A stretch of DNA of 64,000 bases, from contig CM032117.1 in the NCBI GenBank assembly GCA_018894105.1, positions 45,494,501 to 45,558,500 of the forward strand, written 5' to 3'. This DNA is from Jacaranda mimosifolia. Lineage: Eukaryota; Streptophyta; Magnoliopsida; Lamiales; Bignoniaceae. The stretch's first letter is position 1; each line of letters opens with the position of its first letter. Below the pieces are notes generated by a model. That model saw only the letters and a list, made by a program, of their open reading frames with translations. It had not been told where the DNA came from and ran no database searches. A program made the position numbers and the translations under genes. Below, in pieces: positions 1 to 11,200 of the stretch.

Positions 1-562
1 CAAGCAACTCCTTAAATAGCCGTTCAAGCAACAAGTTTCATCCAAACTCTCCATTATTTTGTGATTATGGATTTGAGCTACCATTGTTAACATCATGGAC
101 CTCAAATAACCCAGGCAGGAGATATCGTAGTTGCCCAAATTATAGGGTATGTTTATTGAAGTTTCCTTTATTTTCTTTGAATTTGATGTTAAGAACATGC
201 ATTTAAATTGGAGTTATATTGATTTACATTGTACAGAAGAGAGGATATTGTGGTGTATTTAAGTGGTAGGATCCTGAAATATGTGATAGATCAAAGGCTG
301 TCATTCCTAGACGGCTCAGAAGAATAAATAGGTTGGAGAAAGAAGTAGCACGGTATAAGAGCTTGGAAGAGAAATTGGAAGAAGAGAAAGGGGCTAACAA
401 AAAAAGAAAAAAAAATTGGAAAATTTGATTTTAATGTACAACAAAAGGATAAAAGTGATATATGTTTCTTTTGCTATTTTTATGTTCTTCGTTGCAGTTG
501 TGGTGATAAATTTGACGTTGTCAAAGGTTGAAGGTAGAGTTGCATTACTGCAACTTATGTAA
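1..562 (+). pseudogene. Decayed GRF-type zinc-finger gene, 5' end outside the window
   Basis: The frame open from position 3 reads through CDYG, TSWTSNNPGRRYRSCPNY and, after a probable intron (147-236, GTATGT donor, TACAG acceptor), GYCGVFKW. This is the Cys/Trp/NPGRR pattern of plant GRF-type zinc fingers such as the At4g04775-like family. A TAG at 267-269 follows the last cysteine. After it comes a lysine/glutamate-rich coiled-coil stretch (about 300-415). A frameshift in the A-run near 400-420 separates this from a hydrophobic C-terminal segment (VSFAIFMFFVAVVVINLTL) ending near 562. Zinc finger, coiled coil and C-terminal membrane anchor is the usual order for this small family. The stop and frameshift make it a pseudogene. 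Its cellular role is not known to me. Confidence 0.6.
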
Positions 563-1007
563 TTTTATATGGTTAAGGTTTAGTTGTGGTGGCATAGTTA
601 TGTTGTAGAAGGAGCAATCAATTTGGTAATGTTGTAATGCAAAATTTTGTAAATGACAAATTTAAATTATGGCCAAGTTTTAGTGTTCCAAATTTTCCAA
701 TACACTTTGAAGTTCCAGCGCATTAGTCTTATTGTCCATTTGCTAAAAGATTTCCAGCAGATCTTGGTTCCAACAGAAAACACAACATAAACTAATATAA
801 AACACAATCAATGTTCTCAACATCAAAATCAAAGAAAATAAAGGAAACTTTAATAAACATACCCCATAGTTTTGGCAACCACGGTATCTTCTGCCTAGGT
901 TGTTTGAGGTCCATGATGTTACAAAAGGTAACTCATATCCCAATCAGAAAATAATGGAGAGTTTGGATGAAACTTGTTGCTTGAACGGTTGTTGAAGGAG
1001 TTGCTTG
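1..1007. repeat. Inverted repeat, arms about 230 bp, loop about 540 bp
   Basis: Bases 1 to about 230 match the reverse complement of about 780-1007 with scattered mismatches and small indels. The arms are the 5' parts of the two GRF zinc-finger copies described separately. The left arm starts at the window edge, so the repeat may continue outside. A transcript crossing both arms could fold into a long hairpin. Confidence 0.7.
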
Positions 1008-1014
1008 AACTCAT
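743..1014 (-). pseudogene. Second, truncated GRF-type zinc-finger copy in inverted orientation
   Basis: Read on the minus strand, an ATG at 1014-1012 opens the same serine/asparagine-rich leader as the copy at 1-146. It then has TSWTSNNLGRRYRGCQNYG and a matching GTATGT donor and intron sequence. Compared with the first copy it has lost one base just before the zinc finger, which puts the leader and finger in different frames, and the first cysteine has become serine. Similarity fades near 780, inside the intron, so the C-terminal part is absent. It is a broken 5' fragment, not a working gene. Confidence 0.6.
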
Positions 1015-1548
1015 TTTGCCTTCTCTCGAATTTTTCTCCTTTGTTTTTGCTTCACACAACTGACCTAAATTTCTCTTGCTTCACTTGCCTATATTCTGTG
1101 TGAAATTGACCCAAAAATGAGAGAAAATGATATAAAACATCCAAGGAAACATGCTTGGTGGGAAAACTGGGCAAGTTTCTAGTGTATGTCCCTCCATTAG
1201 TGGTCATGTGCAAGGCATATGACAACTTTCCGTCATATTTAACTGGGTGGTTAATAGACAGGGATGTGATGACACGATGTGTTAAAAAATAGGCACTTTA
1301 GGAACCAATTTTATAACTATATACTATTAAGAGACGAAGATTGAATAAGTGGCTAAGTTTAGGGACGAAAGTTATAATTTTCCCTTATTTCATCCATGTC
1401 CAATTTAATTGGCATCTTATTTACCGAAACAACACTTAAAACTGCATTATCTGCATAGCACCAAGCAGAACTTTCCCTTGGGAATTACTTTGAAAGATTC
1501 GACTTCATATAACTAGAGTTTTGGGCAATCTTTCATTTGAGTACTCCA
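1015..1548 (+). promoter_or_regulatory. Upstream region and probable 5' leader of PEPD
   Basis: This stretch lies between the inverted GRF fragment and the PEPD start codon. I see no convincing TATA box at a fixed distance and no other gene. It is AT-rich, with a leader-like stretch near 1440-1548. The promoter assignment rests only on its position. The GRF fragment's own upstream sequence also falls here, read in the opposite direction. Confidence 0.35.
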
Positions 1549-1834
1549 ATGGCTTCTCCGTCTTCTCTGTCTCCACCTCAGGTGCCCATGGAATTGCATG
1601 TGGCGAACCGAAATAAGCTCTTACATTCGTTTCGCGATCATCTCTCCCTTTCCTCTCTCCCTCTCCATGGTTTTGTCTTTCTCCAGGCACTGAAATTTCT
1701 CACCATAATTATTGTTATCTAAATCTCTGTTAATCCGGATTATATCTGTCGATATTCATTAAACTTTGATTTTCAAATTTGTAGGGCGGGGAAGAGCAGA
1801 CTCGACACTGCACTGATCATGTTGAATTGTTTAG
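1549..1834 (+). CDS. PEPD: PEPD exons 1-2 (1549-1686 and 1785-1834)
   Basis: Exon 1 encodes residues 1-46, ending GFVFLQ, and exon 2 begins [12 protein letters not shown]. Plant and animal prolidases run straight from FLQ into GGEE here. That join needs the intron to start with GC at 1687-1688 (CAG|GCACTG) and end at AG 1783-1784. The only nearby in-frame GT donor, after 1713, would add nine hydrophobic residues (ALKFLTIII) not known in the family. Exon 2 ends in phase 2 before a normal GTACTT donor. Confidence 0.85.
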
Positions 1835-4800
1835 GTACTTTAAAATTTTTTTATTTAATGTTAAAATGTATCATACTTTCCGTTCGCATGAATTAGTTGA
1901 TCTGTTTGTGCATTTCTTTGTATTACTTGAAGGAGAATTTGTAGATACGGAATCAGGGCTTGGAATTTATAGTGAAGAAATCTTAATCCACGAGGGTTTG
2001 TGGAAATCTTAGTTTCATGTGGTTTCATTTTCAAGAAATTGATGACAATTGATGGTGAGGGGAATGGCACTACTTATGGTCATTAGTCAAATTTAATTGG
2101 GGTGAATAAGTTCAAGAAGATAATTTGTTCTGTCATAGGCATTCGATTAATTCTCATATGTCTGAGTGCTAAGTCACAATGGATGGGGTTGTGATATGGA
2201 AATAAAAATGTGGCATCTGTTGTAAAGAGTACTCTATTTTTCCTCATTGTTAGATTTTATTATTATTTTTTTCCCGTGTTTGGTTGTACTGCCAAAATGT
2301 ATGGCTTATCTTTTTGAGAGTTAAATGATGAACGATGATTTTTTCTCCCTTTGATTATAAGAACTACTTTTATGGATGTGCAATAGTTAGTCATGTGGCA
2401 GATGTCAGTATCAACACTTTAAAGCCCATATCTCAAGATATGGAAGCCATCCATCATGCTTTATTGCAACCAGGTTTCGAAATCCACCTCATATCCTTCC
2501 AAGTGTCTGAAACAAAAAGGTAAATGAAGTATAGGGCCAGAAGATGATTATAAAATTGAAGTCCACAGAAATTCCATAATAGGAGAAAGCATACCATGGA
2601 CACACGTTGTGCATTATAGTGGAGCAGCAAGCCATCTAAGGCATTTTGAACCCACAATCTTAAATTCATCTTTTTGAGAAGAACCCCTTGGATTTGTATT
2701 GTGCATTAGCAAGTCCCCTCTAAGATAAGTGTCCTATTTTGGATCTATGTACTTAATATTGGGGAGTGAGGATGAGACTTAGAACAATTTCAACTGTATT
2801 AGCTCTACATTTCAGCCACTCATCTTGCAATAAAGTGGTCGAGTAAGTAGCCACCACATCTTTATAAACCTTTGAGGTTCAATGCATAAGATTGAGACCA
2901 TCACATAGCCCAGCACTCAGATAAGTCAATTTGAGAATTTCAGCCCAGTATGTATATGTTCTCTACTCTGCCAACTCTGTCCAGAAGCCAATCCGCCTCA
3001 TGGGTATTGATCAAGGCAGAATTGAATTGATCAAGTCTTAAATCCCGAATCAACAATTTTCAGGAAAAGTAGAAGGATCCAAAGGAGGCAACTGGCAAAG
3101 ATACGCTTGATTGGAATTCATAACTGGTGCATTTTAGCAGTGTCAGGCTTTCGACCTGGCTCTTTCGGCGAGTGAACCCCCGTGTGCCTCTGCTGTCCAC
3201 TCTGAGCACTGCCATGTGTTGCTGGCCCACAGCTCTTGATGGTGGAGGCTTAAGTGAGCGATTTGTCATTTCAGTTGAGGATTCTGTATCCAGCCCTACT
3301 TGATTCGTTGGCCCAATTATTCTTCTGGGATCTGCTTCACGGAAATTGTATATGTTGGCTGGTGTAGGCTTTCTTCAAACCCTAATCTTGAATTGCAAAC
3401 AAAAATCACACCTAAATGTTTGCTCCCAATGATCAAACTGTGAAAACAATCAAGTTCACTTGATACTCAAATCAATATCAATTTAGTAACATTAGCCTGT
3501 CACTAGATCTTTGTAGTCTTCAGAGGCTTTACAGAATTTCACCATCTGGCCATATTGTCCCCAGACAATTATCATGCACTACCAGAGTTAATTATAGTGA
3601 AAGAAAGCTCCTATAATGTTAAATCTGCCAATTGCTAGAAATTTCAAATGTTAACCCTCGATCACAAATGCATGTTGCTAATGGGATTATGTCATTTACA
3701 CATGTGGATTATCCAAATTATACTATGTATCTATCCACATCAACAAAATGAAATGACCAATTCTGAAGCTACTGGTGCTGACAAGATTTAAATATTTTGG
3801 TGAGACATGAAATGCACAACCATGAACCATGATTTATCATCAAGGCCATTTTTTTGTCAATGCTCTAGATTGACTTTTCTTTCTTTCTTGTTATTTTTTT
3901 TCAAAAAAACAAATTGAAAAAAAATAGTTGTATTTATTGAGATTTTATGACTGAGTTACGACTGATTAGTACTTTCATTGATCTCCAGACAGGAGAGCTA
4001 CTTCGCTTACTTGTTTGGAGTGCAAGAGCCTGGGTTCTATGGAGCTATTGTAAGTTCATGATGTCTTTGAATTCACTATAAGATTTTGAAGTTTATAGAA
4101 TTTGGTAATAATCCAAAGAACAAACTTCTAATTGTCTACTCTTTTTTTTCTCCCTCTACTCTTTTTTTCCTCCCTCTTTCATCTCTGTAATATTAGGATA
4201 TAATTATAGAAATGTCATTTAGCTCATTAGTTTTGAGAGGCTGTAAATGTTGCTCAGCTCATAGCAGTTTAGAGTTTTAACAATTAGCTGAGGAGAATAA
4301 CCATAATATAATGGAAGCCTCATGTTATTTATTTATTTATTTATTTTGAAAATGCTGTTTGCATTCTTAATGTGCATGTGGAAATGAAGTGGCCCGCATT
4401 CTGGTTCCTTTGAGTTACTATTCCAAATTAAATGAAGTTGCCCTAGGCTCTTTAATACATCAAGAGTTTGAGATGGTCCTGCTGTAGCTTTTATTTTTTG
4501 GTTATCATACTTCAGATCGGAAGATCATCTTTTTTTGGAAAATATAATGATGTACTACTGATCTTTTTGGTGCATGAAAAAAAAAAAAAAACTCTAATGA
4601 AAATCAGCTTGTTGCTTTATATATAAGTGAAGGATATAGCAAGTGGGGAATCCATTCTTTTTGCTCCGAGATTACCTTCTGAATATGCGGTTTGGTTGGG
4701 AGAAATTAAGCCATTGTCCTACTTCAAGGTGATTATACTCTCTGATTATACTGTCAAAAGTTCCAGGGATAAAGTAATTGAGGACAATTGGGTCTCTATT

Positions 4801-5186
4801 TCTTTGACATGCCTATTTTGCAGGAAAAATACATGGTTAACTCAGGATACTATACAGATGAGATTACTGAAGTTCTGCATAACCAATACCAAGGACCAGG
4901 AAAACCATTGCTATATCTCCTGCATGGGCTCAATACTGACAGTAACAACTTTTCCAAACCAGCAGAATTTGAGGTTCCTACATATTTTTCATTTTCATCA
5001 TTTTTTAGGAATAGTTAACAATGCTGCATTTCTGTGTCATACCCAACTTGTTGCTATACCCTTGAGTGCATGTATTTATAATGCATATCCATTTAAATAG
5101 ATGCAAACATACATTAATATGCTCGCACACATCGAGAGACATAGAAAAACATGCACAGAGGCACATACACAAAAACCTACATTCAG

Positions 5187-5218
<32 letters not shown>

Positions 5219-8200
5219 CAAATGCACACATATGTCATTCGAGTGTGCACTAAGCTCATATGTGCAGAAACATATACATGTGCCAATATAACTAAGTAGT
5301 TTAGTTAAGGAGAAAGAATGGACACTGCATAGGTTGCAGCAACTCGAAAGCAAATTTCGTTGGATTTTGGTGCCTTTTACTGCCATCTGAATGAAGATGG
5401 CTGAGTTTATGCTTGTGTTTTCTCAGGGCATTGACAACTTTACAACAGATCTTAATGCTTTGCATCCCATTTTGACTGAATGCCGCGTTTTAAAGTCAGA
5501 GCTAGAGCTTGCTCTGATCCAGTTTGCCAATGATATAAGCTCTGAAGCTCATGTTGAGGTTAACATTCTTGAACTTGTTTCATATGATTTATGTTTCTTC
5601 AGATTTTCAGTCTCAGATATGCATCAGAGTTTTTTCTTATTGTGAGGTTGTGGGTATTTTTGTATTGTTTTAAACAATTGATCACACAAGAACCACTCGG
5701 ATCTGATGCTCTATAGTGCCCTTTATATTATTGTTAAGGTTTCTGCTTTCCTAGATAATAGAGGGATGAACGGACCCCCATCCACCATCGATGAGAATAT
5801 GAAAAACTAACCCTTACTACATTAATATCCCTATAAACTTCTAGGTACTCATCCCATTTTCTTTAATTGTTGTTAGAATAAATGGAGAATGGCATTCTAG
5901 ACTGTTTTCTTGGATATGGATTGTTTTGTGCTGCAATTTTTTTTTCCTAGGCTCTTGGGGCATGATCTTTGAATCCTAAAGCTCGACTCAGGTGAACTTC
6001 GTGAAACTAGATTTGTTACAAGTAATTAAAGCTGACGCAACTCTATCTACTTATGTGCTTTTTGACATTCACATCGAACATCGCACTGTTATGCTGTATT
6101 ATATATCCAAAGTAAAAAAGGAGAAGTATTTGATATGTTCTATAAGTTGGTGCATTATCTCACATGCTACTGTAACTTTCACGCTATAGGTGCTGATCTA
6201 TTCACTGATCTAATGCATCTTAGTGGCTTTCTTCATGCTGGTTTTGTTTCAAACCTTTCAGTTGGTTTTACTTGTCTGTTTACTGTTATGTTCATATGAT
6301 TATTTGAGAAAATAGATTCACCCTCTGAATAAATTCGAACATGACACTTCCTCTCTTTATTTGCAATTGCGCTAATTATTTCCATTATATTATTGATTCT
6401 CTTAGAAAAATTCCAATTGTTATTCATCCATAAATATTTCTGATTGAGTTGAGTAACAACTATCTTTTGACATTTTTATGTGCTTATTTCAAGAAGGGAA
6501 ATTCTGATTTTGCTATCATGAAGTCCTGAGATATAAACAAATCCTGTTCATCTTTGTCTCATCATCCACCTATCTCTAGAGAAAGGGGAATTAAGTTGAA
6601 GAAATCCAATTTGATTGGATAATAGGAAAATGATTTGCCAGATAGGTCCGGGGTGGGTTTAAGGCGGGCATGTCCTCCTCATCTCAGTCTATAGTATCAT
6701 GTGATCATAGAAAATAACATTTCCTTATCTTGTTATAAATATAGTTTGAGTAGTATTTGAGTAAATTGATTGATTTTTCATAAGAATTGTGTCCTGTTTG
6801 TATTTGTGAATGCTTGCGTGATGGATGAAGTTGTTTGACTTGCTATTATTTCTTTTGAGTAGGTTATGAGGAAAACAAAAGTAGGTATGAAAGAGTATCA
6901 ATTAGAAAGCTTGTTTCTTCATCACACATACATGTATGGTGGCTGTCGACACTGTTCATACACATGTATATGTGCAACTGGTGGCAACAGGTAGTTTTCT
7001 TTCCCCTAACTGTCCGTATGGTGTTTCTACATTTATTGCTTAAAACAACTACATTCTGACCACAGTTATGGATTTTTTGAAAAAGTTACCTGGCCTTGTA
7101 TAATGGGCTAGATGACTATAAGCTTGTTCATTGCTTACATTGTTACTTAATAGTCAATTCCTCTTATTGCAGTTCTGTGCTCCACTACGGTCATGCAGCA
7201 GCTCCTAATGACAGGGTATGTTAACCAGCATGTGTTTGCATCTGAAGCATTGGTGAGGTGGAATTATTTTCTTGATTATCATCTCTCTTGATTAGTCTCT
7301 CTCTCATTTCTCCACATATTGGTCAAAATAAATTCTCCCATAGAGCCGACTGCTGCTGTCTAGCTCAGATCTGATTTTAGGTAGTATGCAATTTGCCATT
7401 CTCTGTACTATTGGTGAAACATTACTTTTTCCCTTTTCCTGATAGAACATTGTTCACTCTCTGATGTTGCTGAGAGTTCTTATGGAATTCAACACTAGTA
7501 TCCTGAATGGGTCTTTATCTGCGCTCTGGCAATTAGGGGACAGGAGTATTGGGAGTAACCAGGTTTGTAAAGGGTTAATCTGTGGTTGAATGTAAATGGG
7601 CTGGCAAGGGGTAGGTGAAAAATTGTGGTTTTATATGTAAAACTGGAAGTGCTTGGAGATGGTTCCATATTGTATATATATGAACCTTAAAACATTCTAG
7701 CATTATTGTTCTGGCATCCTGTAGATATCAAAAAGACTGAGTCATATTGTAGAGTTATGTGGATTACTAGAATGCAGTCATTGTGGTGCTGTGAGAGATG
7801 GTCAGGCTAGCGGGAGGGAATATCCATAATTATTTGAAGGCAAGGGCTCTGTAGGTTACATTGCATGGGGTCTGTCGCTGAAACTGCATATGGTATTGAG
7901 GAAGAAGTAAAGCTGACCATGCAAGATTTGACGTATGCACCAATCAAATTTGGAACTCGCCAGAACAGGAGACATGAACATAAAGAGTGGATAACATCAT
8001 ATCAAAGTAAAATAAGGTGAATACATGGTGCTAAACACTATATTTAGATATGGACTGCTTAGATTGGGGTCTATGCAAGGAGGCCCAAACTGATTAGAAC
8101 GCTAAGAAGGTTTAATAGCTTCTGACTTGGGACAAACAATTGACAATAAGAATGAAAAATAATTCAAAAGGAAGCCTAAGAGGGCATCCAAAGAATAATA

Positions 8201-11200
8201 GGTTTAGGTTCCAAGTGGCATGAAAATCCCCGGGGGGATAGGCCTTCAAAAACTTCTGAAAAAGATCCAGTTGTTTAGAAATTATGCTTCATAAAAGTGT
8301 TTTAAAAGAGTGAGTGGTCTCTGTTGTTAGCTTGTCCAATGAAGTCCATTGCATAATGGAAGTCTTGTTCAACACTTAAGCAGTATGTTGTGAGAATTGA
8401 GTGCTTGAATTAAGAACTGTTTACTCAGTATGCATTAATCAAGCATGCACTAGGTATGAGTTGAATGATCGACTGAATAATTTGTGCAGAATTTAAATTT
8501 AAAGTACATAAGTCAGAAAATTTCAAAGTGATTTGTACGTGGAGTATCCTTCTAATCTACTCTAATCCAACTTCTGGAGGAACTCACTAAGTATAAGATT
8601 ACTCAAGTCAATATCTAGTATAGATTATAGAATAGTTGATCCACACAGGATTTTTACTAACCTTGCCACAGTTTCTACCGCTCAGGTAATTCTGCTAGTG
8701 CATACAAGACCTAACTTCTCTTCTCAAATATCTCAAAGTGATCAAATAAAACGAATTCAAGGATTTAGTATTTTGTGCTATCAGGATACTCAGTTCTAAG
8801 TCAGCTTCTAAAGAACCTGGAGCATTGACACTTGTAATTGAGTTTCTGAATCCTCTATACGTGACTGCGTATGCATCTTTCTGCTACTAGGAAATCTTCT
8901 GGCAGCTAATTTTGCTTTCTGATTGCTTCAGTTCAACTTGGCGTGTTTCCTTGACTGCTCCTTCGATGACAATCTGAATATTCTGTCCAATCCAGCTTTC
9001 TCTCCAAATCCTTTTGTCCACTACTGCAATGCCCTTTCCACTATGTGTCTATCTGACCCTTCTGTCATCCCTGTACTTCCTTGTACATTTAGTAGCTTTC
9101 TAGTAGGTGAGACACCCATTAATTTGGGCTTATTCTTGTATGAGAAACTTGGCTTATCTAACCTAGCTGTTGTTCTTGTCTTTAAATCCGGCTTTGTCCT
9201 TGACTGAGTCACTTAGCCTTCAACTATCCAGTCTCCTACTACATCTACATTGCTACTTCTCCAATATTAGCTTCCAATCGACAGTGAGGTACTGTCTACA
9301 TAAATCCTAGCAAAATGAAAATTACATATATTTGGGGTCTCCAGACATTGGTTCTAATAATTGGCAAAATCTATACACTAAATCTAACATTTATGTTCAT
9401 GTTGGATGGATAGAACTGTATATTACGTCAAAATCAAAATGCTAAAGGCATCTGGAATCAATGTAAATGGTTGGCAATCTGTTTCCAGTCACCTCCATTC
9501 AAGGATGGTGAACAAGTGTTCTTGCTTCAAGGATATGACAGTAGATAGACAATATCATGAAAAGTTTATACTCAGATATTCAAATTAATTTGGTGGATTT
9601 TTATGTGTGTATGTTTGTCTAATAAAAAAGAAATAGGAGAAATGACAGAGGACCTAATGATCACTGGTGAGAACAGAACCAATAAACCTATAAAAATATC
9701 GAAGCTAATTTGATAACTTTTGGGTGAACGAATAATGAAAGATCTCTCTTAGAAGGGGATGTGGAATTGGTATTAGGCCATCAAATACCCAGAAACCAAA
9801 AAAGGAACAGTGTGCCGTTGAACTGTTGGAGTAAACATCTAAACATATCTACTTGATAGTGAGGAAACCAGAGCTTTTGAAAGCTGCCACTTGCATTCTC
9901 CTTCTTCTAAGGCTCTCTTTAACTTGGTCAATTTGCTCATATCATTACTGTGAGAACAAGGACTGAGAAGTTGTGCTGTTAGATTACTATATAGGGATTA
10001 CTATTGGTAAGCATGAGATTTTGGAAGGAATATATAAATAAGTTGTTGAAGACATGGAATAATAACAATGATAATGCGAAAAACTATAGCTGGAAAGGAT
10101 CTAAATTGGTTGAAGATGGGAACTCAAAATGGATAGGTCTGTGAAACTATGTTTGTGATCAAAGGATACATAATAGGGAAAAGTGAACTTATTAGGAACC
10201 ATTAGTCTGTTATTCTTCCGTGTGCAATTTTTTTCTCATTATTATTTTGTTGCAAGCACAGGTAAAAGTTCTTTTTGATCTTCCATTGCTGGTATTGGAC
10301 GAGAAAGGTTACACTTGTTCAAGTGCTTTATTGGGATTTAGGTTTGCTTCTCTTGGAGAATAACTGTGGTTGGATCATGCTCTTTTGCTAATTTTATGAG
10401 AAACTTAATGAATAGACATGTGAAGAACAAAAAGTAAATTGCATTACATAATGTATATATTATAATATTTAACTCACTTTCAGTTCGAGGATGTGAACTT
10501 TTTATCTTTTGATAAAATTGATTTCTTTCTTTCTTGCCCTATCCCGCTCTCTTTTTCTTTTTCTTTTCCTTTTTTTTTCCTTATTATATTGTTCTTAATC
10601 TACAGTGAAACAATGGAATGATTGAACTTATCATTTGGGATTAGAGTCTCTTCGAAGTGATTTTCTTTGTTGTTCTGTTATGGGAGGCAAAGTCCATAAT
10701 CTTTAGAAGACAAGAAAAGATTTATTTCTAACATCGTGCTTCTTTGTTTTTTACATTTCTTGTAGACTTTAAAAGATGGAGACATGGCATTGCTTGACAT
10801 GGGAGCTGAATACCATTTTTATGGTTCAGATATAACTTGTTCCTTCCCGGTACGCATGGAAAATTATTCTTTATCCAATTTATGTTCTTGTTTTCCAAGA
10901 TTCTGCGAAGACTACACTTGAAAATTTACACATACTTTTTAGCGAAGTTAAGGTGTCATGGAAAAACCACTCTGAACATATGGCATATTATCTAAAGCAC
11001 TAGGAATAATTGAAAGGTGCTTGAAATAGGCACCTTAGCCCAAAAAAATAAGGTCAGAGAAATATGTGTTTACCATGTTTACCTTTTCTCTTTACTGGTG
11101 CAAGTGTATTTTCGTCCACAGCAGCAAAATATAAGGTACAGAACATTGTCCAAAATCAGTCTCCTGCTTTTTCTTGTCCTGTATAAAGCATCACCAAAAA

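Noticed and set aside
4627..5100. 157-codon open frame read as one gene
   Set aside because: It reads through PEPD exon 4, intron 4 and part of exon 5 in mixed frames. The spliced exons explain the coding signal.
5005..5386. Overlapping open frames on both strands
   Set aside because: They are created by the AT/AC microsatellite and lie in PEPD intron 5.
8923..9207. 94-codon open frame in PEPD intron 8
   Set aside because: No domain, no splice context and no conserved pattern; probably chance.
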